Origin: an uncultured Cohaesibacter sp.
GTDB taxonomy: Bacteria; Pseudomonadota; Alphaproteobacteria; Rhizobiales; Cohaesibacteraceae
Reading direction: 5' to 3'
Length of the DNA: 64,000 nucleotides
Assembly: GCF_963676275.1 (NCBI RefSeq)
Contig: NZ_OY781091.1
Location: 4,471,001 to 4,535,000 of the forward strand
The notes beneath the pieces were generated by a model. The model saw only the letters and a list, made by a program, of their open reading frames with translations, was not told the origin of the DNA and did no database searches. Of this stretch, positions 27,926 to 38,700 are shown one piece after another. A program made the position numbers and the translations under genes. Numbering within the stretch: the stretch's first letter is position 1; each line of letters starts with the position of its first letter.

Positions 27926-29266
27926 ATGACCGCTCCCTCCCCCGCCCCGATTGATGACATCCTGCTTGATCGGGTAAAGAAGGCCCAACCAACCCTCTGG
28001 TGCAATTCTCACTATCGGCCCCAGAGAGACGATGAAGCACTAAAGGGGCTGCAACAGGCGGTCGCCAACTGGCAGATGTTGACCCCACTGCTGCTTCAGC
28101 TCTTCCCCGAGTTGGAAGCCAGCGGCGGAACCATAACATCCGACCTGATCGAAGTGGATGATTTGCGCAAGCCTCTGGGCTACAGGGATCGCAATTTTGG
28201 TCGCCTCTTTATCAAGGCAGACCATGCCCTGCCGATTGCCGGTTCGGTCAAGGCACGCGGTGGCATTTACGAAGTGCTGATGACGGCGGTCAATGACGCC
28301 CGCATGTCGGGCTTTCTGGGATTGGAAGAACCAGTTTCCGCCCTGACGGGCGCTGCGGCGCACAGCTTCTTTGCAGAACGCACAATCGCCGTCGGCTCGA
28401 CAGGCAATCTGGGCCTCAGCGTCGGCATCGCGGCGCGAACCCTCGGATATAACGCCGTGGTGCATATGTCCTCGGATGCCAAGAAATGGAAAATCGACCG
28501 CCTGCGCCGCTTTGGCGTCAAGGTCAAGCAGCATCGCGGAGATTATAATCTGGCGGTCGCCGCCGCCCGCGATGCAGCCAGCAAGGATCCCATGGTCTAT
28601 TTTGTTGATGATGAGGATTCGCAACTGCTCTTTTCCGGCTACAGTGCCGGAGCACTGGAACTGGCCAGCCAACTCATAGAAGCTGGCATCTCGATCGGAC
28701 CGGATCAGCCACTCTTCCTTTATCTACCCTGCGGCATCGGCGGCGCACCGGGCGGCATTGCCTATGGCGCCAGAGGCGTCTTCGGCTCCCATGTCCATAG
28801 CTTCTTTGCCGAGCCGGTGCAGTCGCCTTCCGCGCTCTTGCAGATGATGCATGGTCTGGAACAGCCCATGTCGGTCTATGACGTGGGCCTGAGCAACAAG
28901 ACCGAAGCCGACGGCATGGCCGTTGCCACCATGTCCCACATCGTCGCCCAAAGGATGCAGCACCGGCTCGCTGGCGCTTTCACCCTCGGCGATGACGACC
29001 TGATGCGCTTTCTCGCCCTTGCCTATGGTGCGGCCAATCTCAAGCTCGAGCCCTCGGCCTGCATCGGTTTCGCCGGTCCTCATTTCCTGCTAGAGACCCA
29101 ACAGGGCCAGACTTTCTGCAATCGACATCTGTCCCCAAAGGCATTGGAAAATGCCATTCACGTGGTCTGGACGACCGGCGGCTCCTTCGTTCCCGAATTG
29201 CAATTCCAGTCCTTCGTCGACAAGGGCAACATGCTCTCGCCAGCATTCGACTTCAGACAAGCATAG
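27926..29266 (+). CDS. dsdA: D-serine dehydratase DsdA
   Basis: A PLP enzyme that deaminates D-serine (and often D-threonine) to pyruvate and ammonia in the cytoplasm. The 446-residue protein is full length. The PLP lysine is Lys109 in ALPIAGSVKARGGIYEV, the phosphate-binding loop is VGSTGNLGLSVGI, and LPCGIGGAPGGIAYG fits DsdA. No clear ribosome binding site precedes the ATG, whose first bases overlap the stop of an upstream 35-codon frame (ATGA), so coupled translation is possible. No dsdC-type LysR regulator is adjacent. Confidence 0.93.
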   Translation: MTAPSPAPIDDILLDRVKKAQPTLWCNSHYRPQRDDEALKGLQQAVANWQMLTPLLLQLFPELEASGGTITSDLIEVDDLRKPLGYRDRNFGRLFIKADHALPIAGSVKARGGIYEVLMTAVNDARMSGFLGLEEPVSALTGAAAHSFFAERTIAVGSTGNLGLSVGIAARTLGYNAVVHMSSDAKKWKIDRLRRFGVKVKQHRGDYNLAVAAARDAASKDPMVYFVDDEDSQLLFSGYSAGALELASQLIEAGISIGPDQPLFLYLPCGIGGAPGGIAYGARGVFGSHVHSFFAEPVQSPSALLQMMHGLEQPMSVYDVGLSNKTEADGMAVATMSHIVAQRMQHRLAGAFTLGDDDLMRFLALAYGAANLKLEPSACIGFAGPHFLLETQQGQTFCNRHLSPKALENAIHVVWTTGGSFVPELQFQSFVDKGNMLSPAFDFRQA

Positions 29267-29370
29267 AAAAGCGTAGCGAGCCCCCCATGTAATCGCCGAG
29301 GCAATGCCGAGACAGCGTACTGGCCATTTGCGGCTCGGGGCCTCTTCACTGCGCGCGGTGCGGCCCAACA

Positions 29371-29414
29371 TATTGTCCATTTATTGGGCAATTATGCAAC
29401 TTTAGTAGACAATA
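29371..29414. promoter_or_regulatory. ATTGTC half-sites, possible GntR-type operator
   Basis: TATTGTC (29371-29377) is repeated in inverted form as GACAATA (29408-29414). Between them GGGCAAT (29386-29392) gives a second, nearer partner with one mismatch. Such ATTGTC/GACAAT half-sites resemble targets of FadR-type GntR regulators. The regulator gene is not in the immediate neighbourhood. Confidence 0.3.
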
Positions 29415-29645
29415 CATCCTTCCTCATCAGCAGCTTAGCCAGCGCCCGGCCCGCCAGACCTCGGCTTTGGGCAAGCAATGTCGCTCTGACTCTGTGCATG
29501 CAGAGGTGAAAATCCCTGCCCTGTCACCAAAAGGCCCGGATCTTGCATTAGCCAATTCGGCTGGAGCCAATATGGCTGGCTTTATCAGCCAAGCCGAAGG
29601 GTTTCTGAATGTCGAAAAATAACCGCAGCTCACCAATCCTCCCGA

Positions 29646-29683
29646 CTGAACAACCTCCCAAGGACTGAATAACCTCCCAAGGA
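29646..29683 (+). repeat. 19-bp tandem duplication containing the ribosome binding site
   Basis: CTGAACAACCTCCCAAGGA (29646-29664) is followed at once by the same 19 bases with one C-to-T change (29665-29683). Each copy ends in AAGGA; the second AAGGA is seven bases before the ATG of the RidA gene. Confidence 0.85.
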
Positions 29684-29690
29684 ATGCATA

Positions 29691-30026
29691 ATGGCCAAGC
29701 TCCCATTTTCCAAAGTCCGCCGCACAGGTTCCACCGTCTATCTCTCCGGTGAAATCGGCGTTAACGCAGATGGAAAGTTACCGGCAGGCATTGAAGCCCA
29801 GACGAAAAACTGCATCGAGAATATCAGCAAGACGCTGGCAGGCGAAGGCCTCAGTCTCGCGCATGTCATTTCCTGCAATTGCTATCTGACAGACAAGTCC
29901 GATTTCGCCACCTTCAATACCGTTTATGCATCCTATTTTTCAGATCCTCTTCCCGTCCGCACCACAATCGCCTGCGAATTGATGGTGGATGCAAAAGTCG
30001 AAATCACTGTCATTGCCGAAGCTTGA
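29691..30026 (+). CDS. RidA/YjgF-family enamine/imine deaminase
   Basis: A 111-residue single-domain RidA-family protein. It likely hydrolyses reactive enamines or imines formed by PLP dehydratases or amino-acid oxidases. GSTVYLSGEIGVNADGKLP, NCYLTDKSDFATFNTVYASYF and LPVRTTIACELMVDAKVEI give the family fold and the key Arg. It is 27 bases upstream of the second DadA-type gene and near DsdA, both of which produce imine or enamine intermediates, so detoxification of those products is a good inference. It belongs to a subgroup somewhat apart from archetypal RidA. Confidence 0.85.
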   Translation: MAKLPFSKVRRTGSTVYLSGEIGVNADGKLPAGIEAQTKNCIENISKTLAGEGLSLAHVISCNCYLTDKSDFATFNTVYASYFSDPLPVRTTIACELMVDAKVEITVIAEA

Positions 30027-30053
30027 GGCTTCTCCCTTTGAAAGAAAAAGAAA

Positions 30054-31301
30054 ATGTCTGAAATAATCGTTCTGGGCGCCGGTATGGTTGGCGTCAGTAC
30101 GGCCCTCGCCCTGCAAGAGCGCGGACACGCAGTCACCCTGTTGGACAAATCCGATCCGGGCCTTGAGACCAGCTATGGCAATGCCGGCCTGATCCAGCGC
30201 GAAGCCGCCGAGCCTTACCATATCCCCCATAATTTGATCACCCTGTTTCTCTATGGCATCGGCCGCACCAACGATATTGTCTATCATTGGAAGGACATGC
30301 CCAACATCATGCCTTCGCTCTGGACCTATTTCCTCTATTCGGGAGAAACCCAGCATCGGCGCATCTCCAAGATCTTCGAGCAGATGACCATCAAATGCAC
30401 CGACGATCACCAGCCCCTTATCGAGGCTGCCGGGGCAGAAAGACTGATCGAGCGCAAGGGCTTTTTCAAACTCTGCCGCAACAAGCGTTCCTTTGATGAA
30501 CAATCCCGGGACGCTGAACGCATCGCCGCCATGTATGACGTGCCTCTCAAGATGATCGATGGCAAGGAAATGCGCCAGCTTGAACCGGCCCTCAAGGTGG
30601 ATGTATCCGGTGCTGTTCACTGGACGGATACATGGGCATGTTCTGATCCCGGAGCCCTCACCTCTTCCTATGCCGACCTGTTCGTCAAGCGCGGCGGGAC
30701 ATTTGCCAGAGGCGACGCCATGACCCTGAAGCAGACCGCAACAGGCTGGGAAGTACAGGGCAAGGATGGCCCAATATCGGCAAGCGAAGTCGTCGTTGCG
30801 CTGGGCCCATGGTCCCCCGATCTGCTCACCCCGTTCGGCTACAAGGTCAAGATGGTCTATAAACGCGGCTATCATGCCCATTTCAAGATGGACAAGCCGC
30901 TCACCCGCCCCATTCAGGACTATGCCAATGGCTGCGTCTTCTCGCCAATGGACAAGGGCATGCGCATTGCCACAGGGGCCGAACTGGTCAACCGCAAGGA
31001 TCCGGCCAATCCCAGACAGCTCATGCATGGCTTAAAGAGTGCGCGCGAGCTGATGGATGTCGGCGAGATGGTGGAAAAGGAACCATGGTTCGGCAACCGC
31101 CCCTGCATGCCAGACATGCTGCCCGTCGTCGGCCCGGCTCCCAAACACAAGGGTCTCTGGTTCCATTTCGGTCACGGTCATCAGGGTTTCACCCAAGGCC
31201 CGACAACGGCAAAGCTGCTCATTGACGTAATGGAAGGCAAGACCACCCCGCTCTCCGACGCCCTTTCGGCAGAAAATCGTTCCGTGATATCGGCCCGATA
31301 A
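30054..31301 (+). CDS. D-amino-acid dehydrogenase (DadA-type), copy 2
   Basis: A 415-residue FAD-dependent DAO-family enzyme starting MSEIIVLGAGMVGVSTALAL, with the dinucleotide motif GxGxxG, SYGNAGLIQREAAEPY and HFGHGHQGFTQGPTTAKLL at the C-terminal FAD site. It is related to copy 1 but clearly diverged, so a different substrate is likely. It forms an operon with the RidA gene, a pairing seen for amine and D-amino-acid oxidation. The frame ends 245 bases before the capsule locus. Confidence 0.87.
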   Translation: MSEIIVLGAGMVGVSTALALQERGHAVTLLDKSDPGLETSYGNAGLIQREAAEPYHIPHNLITLFLYGIGRTNDIVYHWKDMPNIMPSLWTYFLYSGETQHRRISKIFEQMTIKCTDDHQPLIEAAGAERLIERKGFFKLCRNKRSFDEQSRDAERIAAMYDVPLKMIDGKEMRQLEPALKVDVSGAVHWTDTWACSDPGALTSSYADLFVKRGGTFARGDAMTLKQTATGWEVQGKDGPISASEVVVALGPWSPDLLTPFGYKVKMVYKRGYHAHFKMDKPLTRPIQDYANGCVFSPMDKGMRIATGAELVNRKDPANPRQLMHGLKSARELMDVGEMVEKEPWFGNRPCMPDMLPVVGPAPKHKGLWFHFGHGHQGFTQGPTTAKLLIDVMEGKTTPLSDALSAENRSVISAR

Positions 31302-31336
31302 CCTGCTGAACCTGCCTCGCCGTAAGGCAGGAAAAT

Positions 31337-31436
31337 GTTCGAAGCGTTTTCGGCACAGTGCGCCTTGCTTGCAACAAGCCCCCAAGCTGATGGCGAAAAA
31401 GGCCTGATCGAAAGCCAGGCCGAAAACGCCTCGAAC
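31337..31436. repeat. Long inverted repeat between dadA copy 2 and the capsule locus
   Basis: GTTCGAAGCGTTTTCGGC (31337-31354) and GCCGAAAACGCCTCGAAC (31419-31436) are 18-base inverted repeats with a single mismatch, enclosing 64 bases. Inside are smaller stems GCTTG-CAA-CAAGC (31367-31379) and GGCCT/AGGCC. A shorter CCTGCCT/AGGCAGG hairpin lies just upstream (31311-31331). No T run follows, so it is not a standard terminator. It could be a structured RNA, an mRNA 3' element or a dispersed palindromic repeat. Confidence 0.65.
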
Positions 31437-31546
31437 GTCCTCTCCACCGCCCGTGGCGGCGAAAAAGCAGCTTTCAGATCGCGTCAAGCCCCGCAAAACA
31501 AGGGGACAAGACATTCAGATTTCCAAAGGAGGAACAGTTAAAGCGG

Positions 31547-32656
31547 TTGCACCATTGCCCATCGTTAGGAATAGCGATAAACAAGTGCAATTATGACGCA
31601 GCAAACTATTTGGTGCAGTCGATCGGTGCCAACCACCAAATCGCAAATTGGGGACAGACTGTGCTTTCCACCCTGCTCGACAGCATTTCCCACATGGTGA
31701 CAAGGAAAGAAGCCAACTATGGCTCGCCTTCTCTGGAGATTTGCAAGCAGGACGCAGTCGCCCGCATTCTTGGAGAGCATCCCTTATTCTGCCTGCCCTT
31801 CCAGCCAGTCAATTGCCGAAATTATGTTGGCTGGGGTCTCAGATCCGGGCAACATGCAAGGCAAATGGCCCTGAGGCATAATGCACCAGCCCTGTTGCTC
31901 GAAGATGGCTTCCTCCGATCCTTCAACCGCCTTGATCCGCCCCTTGGCATCGCCATAGATGATCTGGGAATCTATTACGATGCCCATGCACCCTCAAGGC
32001 TGGAAAAACTGATCCCGACCAGATTGACCGCCGAGCAGGAAGAGCGCATTTGCGCCATTCTGCAACAATGGAGGCAATTGCGCCTTTCCAAATATAACGC
32101 CGGTTCGGAATATTCCGGCCCCTTGCCCGACAATTATGTGCTCGTTGTCGATCAGGTGCACAATGACGCCTCGATCCGCTTCGGCATGGCCGATAGCGCG
32201 GCATTCCAGTTGATGCTGGATGCGGCCTGCAAGGAAAATCCCGACAGCATAGTCGTGGTCAAGATGCATCCGGATATTTTCACCAAGTCCAAGTCGGGAC
32301 ATTTCGATGTCAGGCAGTTGCAGCAGCGGCAGAATATAATGGTGATTGCGGAAAATTGCCTGCCTTCCCGACTCATAGAGAATGCCAACAGGATATATAC
32401 TGTAACGTCACAAATCGGCTTTGAAGCGCTGATATGGCAAAAACCGGTGCGATGCTTCGGCATGCCCTTCTATGCCGGTTGGGGACTGACCGAGGACCAT
32501 TTGCCGGCACCCGAGCGCCGCACGAAAGTTGATTTTCTTCAACTTGCCATGGCAGCGCTGGTCTTTTATCCACGCTACATAGATTGGCGTATTGGGCAGG
32601 CTTGTGAGATTGAAAGAGCTATTGACTATCTGGCGGAACTCAAGCAAAAAGCTTGA
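31547..32656 (+). CDS. Single-domain KpsC-type Kdo transferase (N-half-like)
   Basis: A capsule polysaccharide synthesis protein of up to 369 residues with one KpsC/LipA-type domain: YVGWGLRSGQHARQMALRHN, LLLEDGFLRSFNRLDPPLGI, DDLGIYYDAHAPSRLE, VVKMHPD and RCFGMPFYAGWGLTED. KpsC builds the beta-Kdo linker on the capsule lipid anchor and normally holds two such domains in about 670 residues. This protein matches one half, and the gene at 42869 the other. The frame starts with TTG at 31547, with AAAGGAGGA about 13 bases before; the first ~50 residues look unconserved, so ATG 31697 is an alternative. A promoter-like AT-rich gap separates it from rkpA. Confidence 0.78.
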   Translation: MHHCPSLGIAINKCNYDAANYLVQSIGANHQIANWGQTVLSTLLDSISHMVTRKEANYGSPSLEICKQDAVARILGEHPLFCLPFQPVNCRNYVGWGLRSGQHARQMALRHNAPALLLEDGFLRSFNRLDPPLGIAIDDLGIYYDAHAPSRLEKLIPTRLTAEQEERICAILQQWRQLRLSKYNAGSEYSGPLPDNYVLVVDQVHNDASIRFGMADSAAFQLMLDAACKENPDSIVVVKMHPDIFTKSKSGHFDVRQLQQRQNIMVIAENCLPSRLIENANRIYTVTSQIGFEALIWQKPVRCFGMPFYAGWGLTEDHLPAPERRTKVDFLQLAMAALVFYPRYIDWRIGQACEIERAIDYLAELKQKA

Positions 32657-32772
32657 ATTCGGTTTTATATCGCAAAATTTGTATTTGGTAAAAAGCGTTT
32701 ATGTTACGAGGTTTGGTCTTCGTTTTCTGGGCTAATGGGCCTCAAAGACAGTGAAAGACAATTGTAATAACG

Positions 32773-35700
32773 ATGAGTGACAACTGGGTTGAAGTAATTG
32801 GACGGGCTTGCCGTCTTCCTGGAGCAAACAGTATTTCCGAATTCTGGAATTTGCTGGTTTCGGAAAAATGCAGTGTAGGCGAGATCGGAGCAGACCGTTT
32901 CTCAACCTTCCGCTATTTGCATCCCAAGTCCGGGCAAGCAGGCAAAACCTATACCTTTCGCGCCGGAGTTCTGGATGACGTCTGGGGCTTCGATCCATCT
33001 GTCTTTTCCCTGTCTCCTCGTGAGGCAACACAAATGGATCCCCAGCAACGCCTGTTGCTGATGCTGGTCTGGGAAGCGCTCGTAGAAGCCGGCTTGCCCA
33101 TATCAGAAGTTGCCGGATCCAATATCGGCGTCTTTGTCGGCAATTCTGGCAGCGACCATTCCAACCGCTTCTTCTTTGACCCGGCCAGTTCGGACAGCTT
33201 CATGATGACAGGCAATACCCTGTCGCTTGTGTCCAACCGCATATCCTATGTCTATGATCTTCACGGTCCAAGCTTCACCGTCGATACGGCCTGTTCCTCT
33301 TCACTCGTTGCTCTCGATCTGGCGCTGAAACGGCTTCAGTCCGGAGAGATTGACACCGCCATTGTCGCTGGCGTCAATCTTCTTCTGTCCCCCTTCCCCT
33401 TTGTGGGCTTTTCTGCCGCCTCCATGCTCTCACCACAGGGGCTTTGTCGTCCGTTTGACGAGAATGCCAATGGCTATGTCCGGGCGGAAGGCGCCGTCGC
33501 GCTGGTGCTTCAGCGCAAGGATGCCTTTGACCCGGCCATTCAGAAGAGCTTTGGCCGCATTGTGGCTTCAGGCATCAATTCTGACGGGCGCACATCTGGC
33601 GTTGCGCTGCCCTCAATGGAATTCCAGTCCGCCCTGCTCGGCCAGCTTTATACCGAAACCGGTCTGGACCCCGATGCCCTTGCCTTCATCGAGGCCCATG
33701 GCACGGGGACGCGGGTCGGAGATCCGGCCGAGGCCTTCGCGCTGGGGCAGGTTCTGGGACAGAAGCGGCAAAAGCCGCTGCCCATCGGTTCGGTCAAGTC
33801 CAATCTGGGGCATCTGGAGCCAGCTTCCGGTCTGGTCAGCGTGTTGAAGGCCCTGCTTTCGCTTGAGCATGACCTGCTGCCTGCCAGCCTGCATATCGAC
33901 AGCCCGAACCCGGACATTCCCTTTGACGAGTTGAATCTCGCCCTGAACAGCCACGCGACCGCTCTCGAACCGAGCGAAGAAGTGCGCTATGCCGGCATCA
34001 ACAATTTCGGTTTTGGCGGCACCAATGCTCATGTGGTGGTATCGGACACCAAAGCCCCCCACAGAGCCCAGAGCAGCCAGACCGTCCAGAGCAGACAGAC
34101 CCCATCGGCCTCCTCTGGCAGCCAGACGAGCCTGCCTGAAGCTCAGGAGGCACCATCGCTCTTCGTTCTGACAGCCAGAACGGAAGAGGCCCTCAAGGCG
34201 CTTGCAGCCAGAAGCGCTCAGGCCATTGCCAGCGAGACAGCATCCAGCCTGAAAGACTGGTGCAACGCGGTTGGCTGGCATCGGTCGCTGCTCGATGAGC
34301 GACTTGCCGTCATCTGCCGTGACAAGAAAGATCTTTGCGCAGCCCTTGAGGCTTTTGCCAGCGAGAACAAGAGCCCGGCCCTTATCCATTCCTCCGCTTC
34401 GCGCGCCTCCAGACTGCCCGTATTCGTCTATTCGGGCAACGGCTCGCAATTTGCCGGCATGGAGCTCGAAGCCTATCGGCAGAATGGGCATTTTGCCGAA
34501 AGCTTCGATCTGGTCGACAGCATTTTCACCCCCCTGTCCGGCTGGTCTCTTAAGGAAAAACTGTTTGAAGACACCCTGAAAGAAGACCTCAAGCAAACCT
34601 CGATTGCCCAACCATTGCTCTTTGCCATTCAGGTGGCCCTGACCGAAGCCCTCAAGGCTTCCGGTATCAAGCCCGGAGCGGTGATGGGCCATTCGGTTGG
34701 TGAAGTGGCCGCAGCATGGGCCTCAGGTGCCTTGAGCCTGCAGCAAGCCGTGGAAGTCATCTATTGGCGCTCTCACCATCAGGAAGCCGTCGCCGGAACC
34801 GGCAAGATGGCCGTCATCAAGCTCTCCGAGGCTGAAACCTCAAGCCTTCTCAAGCAGGAAGGGTTTGAGGGCGTTGAAATCTCCGCCATCAACACAGACA
34901 AGTCCCTTACCCTTTCTGGCGAATCCGCAGAGCTGGAAGCCTTTTTGAAGCTGGCCCGCAAAAGACGCCTTGCGGCCAAAATGCTGGATATCAATTATCC
35001 TTTCCATTCCGCAGAAGTGGAACCGATCAAGAAGGGTCTGATTGCCGATCTTGCCGCGATCAAGCCGACAAAGGCCATATTGCCCTTCTATTCGGCGGTC
35101 ACCGGCTCATGCCTTGAAGGCAGCGAGATGGACGGCGATTACTGGTGGCAGAATGTGCGCCAACCGGTCCGCTTCCTCAGCGCCGTGGAAGCCGCCTTTG
35201 CCGATGAACAGACACAATTTCTCGAAATCGGCCCCCGCGCCATTCTGAAAAGCTATATCGGCGAGACGGCCAGAGACCGGACAAAAACCGTCGTTGCCAT
35301 TGAAAGCCTGACCCAGAAGACGCCGCGGGAGATAGACCCTGTCCTCATCGCGGTTAGCCGGGCCATTGCCAATGGCTTGTCTTTCGACAAGGCCGTCATC
35401 TTCGGCGAAAAGCAGGCCTGCTCCGTGCCGCTTCCCAGCTATCCCTGGCAGCTCAAGCCCTTCAAGATCACGCCGAGCAGCGAAGCCTTCGACATTTTCA
35501 ACGACAAGGTCATCCCGCACGCCCTGCTCGGCCAGCAGATCCGCAACGAGGAGCATGTCTGGTCGACCGAACTCGACACCGCCCAGATTCCCTATCTCGA
35601 CAATCACAAGGTCGACGGAAAGGTCATTCTGCCCGGAGCCGCCTTTGCCGAAATGGCCCTCGCGGCAGCCCAGATCGCCTACGGGACAGACCGGGTGGAA

Positions 35701-38700
35701 CTGCGCGACATGGACCTGTTGCAGGCCCTCCCGCTCAGCGGCGAACAGTCAGCCTCACTGTTGACGCGTCTGGACACCACCTCCGGTGTCGTGGAAATTT
35801 CGAGCCGCACCCGTCTGGTGGATGAAGAATGGCAGTTGCATGCCAAATGCCGCGTTGCCAAGATCCCCGGCGATGTGGGCGATGAGTTTGCCGACCACGC
35901 CCTTGATGCACCAGCCCTGACGCTGACGTCCTCGGCCGAGGAAATCGAGGCACTTTACGCCATTTCGCGCGAGTTCGGACTGGATTTCGGCCCCGCCTTC
36001 CAGCGGCTCACCTATTGCCAGCGCCATGGTGATGATTTTATCGAGATCGTTATTGCAGACCGCGATGGCTTTACCTCGAAACGGGAAGAGCTGGCTGCCC
36101 CCTATGCCCTGCATCCTCTCGATTTCGACGCCTGTTTCCATGGTCTCAACAGCCTTTATGAAAGCCTTGAGACCGGCGCGGAAAAGATGGCCTTCATCCC
36201 GGTGCGTTTCGGTCGTCTGCGCATTCTGCAAAGCGGCGCCGCCGTGCGCTCGGCCCGCATCCATGTGATCCGCTCCAATTCCCGCGGCATCAAGGCTGAC
36301 ATCAACATGTTTGCTGAGGACGGCTCTCTGGTCGCCACCCTGCGCGATGGTCGCTTCCGCGCCTCAGCTCTGGTGCAACGTCAGGGGCTAGACCGGTTGA
36401 GCTATTATTATGATTCCCTCAAGCTCGCCCTGCCCGGATCCGACACCCAGCCAAAGCCGCTTGATGGCGTCGCGCTGCTCGAATCAGTCGCCAGCCTTGA
36501 ATTACCCGAGCGCAGCGCCATTGACGACGGCCAGATGCTTCTGCATGCAGCCAGCCGCCGCGGCGCCTATGACATCCTGCACCAGTTCGCCGATGCCAAT
36601 CTCAGGCTCGATGAAACCAGCTTGCCAAAGCTCACGCCCCGTCAGGATCTGGATGGCGAGAATGCCGATGAGGATATCAGAAGCCGATCGATCCATCGCA
36701 AGCAGATTTTCGGCTCCCTCATCGCCATTTGCGAGCAGTCCGGTCTGGTGAAGGCCACCGACGAAGGCTGGGAACTTGCCAGCGAAAGCGGCCTGCCGGA
36801 AACCGCACAGATTTTGCAAATGCTGATGAGCGAGAATCCCAGATGGTCGGCCGAATGCGTCATGCTCAACCATGCGCTAAAACAGATGCCGGACCTCATC
36901 CGCTCCATGGATTACACTTCCGGCGATCAGCCAATGCCGCAGGATCTCTATTCCAATGACCTGTTCGAGCAGCATCTGAGTTCTTCGCCGCTCTATGAGG
37001 CGCATGTGGAACAGATATCCGCAGCCCTTGAGCGCATTCTCGAACAATGGCCTCAGGATCGTCCGCTTCGTATTCTGGAATTCGGCATTGCAGGCGCAAG
37101 ACTGACGAAAGCCATTTTGCCGCTTCTGGAAGAGAAGCAAGGCATTCTGGTTGCTGCCGACACCAACAAGCTGATCATTGATCGCCTGCGTATCCTGTTT
37201 GCCAACTCGATCCATTTCGAAGCCGTTGCGCTGAAATCCGATCTGGAAGCCCTTGAGCCGCACGGACCATTTGATCTGGTCATCTCGGCCAACGGCATTC
37301 AGATGATGGATCAGGCTTCTAGCATGCTGGAGCCCCTGACGGATCTGCTGGCCAGCGATGGCATCATGCTGATGAGCCTGTCCGATGTCTCGGTCTTTCA
37401 GGATCTGGTCTTTGCCCCGTCTGAAAACTGGTTTGACGATTCCGTTGATCCCTCTCTGCCCCTGTCTTGCTATGGCGCGGCAGAAGACTGGCGCGGCTGG
37501 ATCAAAGAGGCCGGTCTTGGCGACGTCAAGCTGTCTCACTTTGCCAATGGCGCAGGCGAGACGGACCTGTCCGGAGCCTATCTGCTGACGGCCACCGGCA
37601 AGCCCGCCACAGCCACAGCTGGCGAAAGTGACATTCCGCTTCTCGATGCGGACCATCGCAGGATCTATCTGCTGCAAGCCGGAGAAAGCGAACAGAATAC
37701 CACCCTCCTTGCGGCCCTTGAGCATCAATTCAAGTCAGCCGAGCTGAACAAGCTCGCGATTGACACGACAGACGCCCTCGGCCAGGCCGCCAGCCTGATC
37801 GCCAAAGGCCCCCATGACGGTGCTCTGGATGTGATTTATGCCGCAGGCGCTGCTGGTGCAGATGCCCTGAACAAACAAGCCTCCAGCTTTGAGAGGCTTT
37901 CCGCTTCCCTGCACCAGCTCGCAGACCTCATTCGAAGCACGGCCGACATATCCATGCGCCTCTGGATCATCGCTCCGGGGGGCTATCCGGACAAGACTGG
38001 AGAGCCCTGTGATCCAGTCCAGAGCGCCCTTTGGGCCTTTGGGCGCACGGTCAGCAATGAATATGAAAATCACGATGTGCGGCTGGTGGATTTTGCTCAG
38101 GATCTGTCTCCTGCCGATCGCAGCGCGCGCCTTGCCCGTCTCATCGAAACGCCGGGCGAAGAGCGCGAAATCCTGCTCAACAGCAGCTCTCAGAATGTGG
38201 TTCGCGTCAGACGCGGCTGGCCACAGGCAGCAAATGGGAAAGCATCACACACTCCTGACGCAGGCTGCCAGCTCTATCATCCGCGCACCGGCTCCTTTGA
38301 CCGCCTGCAATGGATCCCGGTCAAGCGCCGTAAACCCGCCAAGGGCGAGGTTGAAATCGAGGTCGTCGCCTCTGGTCTCAACTTCCGCGATGTCATGTGG
38401 GCGCAGGGCCTGTTGCCAGAAGAAGCGCTTGAAGACGGCTTTGCAGGCCCGACCCTCGGCTTTGAATGCTCCGGTCGTATCACGGCTCTGGGACAGGGCG
38501 TGAAGGGGCTGAAGATCGGCGATCCGGTCATGACGCTTGCCCCTGCGAGCTTTGCCTCGCACGTGACCGTGATGGACAGCGCCATTTCCAAACTGCCAGA
38601 AACGATTGATCTGACAGCTGCGGCAACCATGCCGGTGGCCTTCCTGACGGCCTATTATGCCCTGCATCATCTCGCACGTCTGGAAGAAGGCGAATGGGTG

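Larger units (their letters stand above)
29267..29690. other. Intergenic region before the RidA gene
   Basis: About 420 bases. It holds a set of ATTGTC half-sites (29371-29414) and a 19-bp tandem duplication next to the RidA start. No terminator for dsdA and no other gene was found. Confidence 0.5.

Noticed and set aside
29646-29683. Possible CRISPR or VNTR array
   Set aside because: There are only two adjacent copies with no spacers, so this is a simple tandem duplication.
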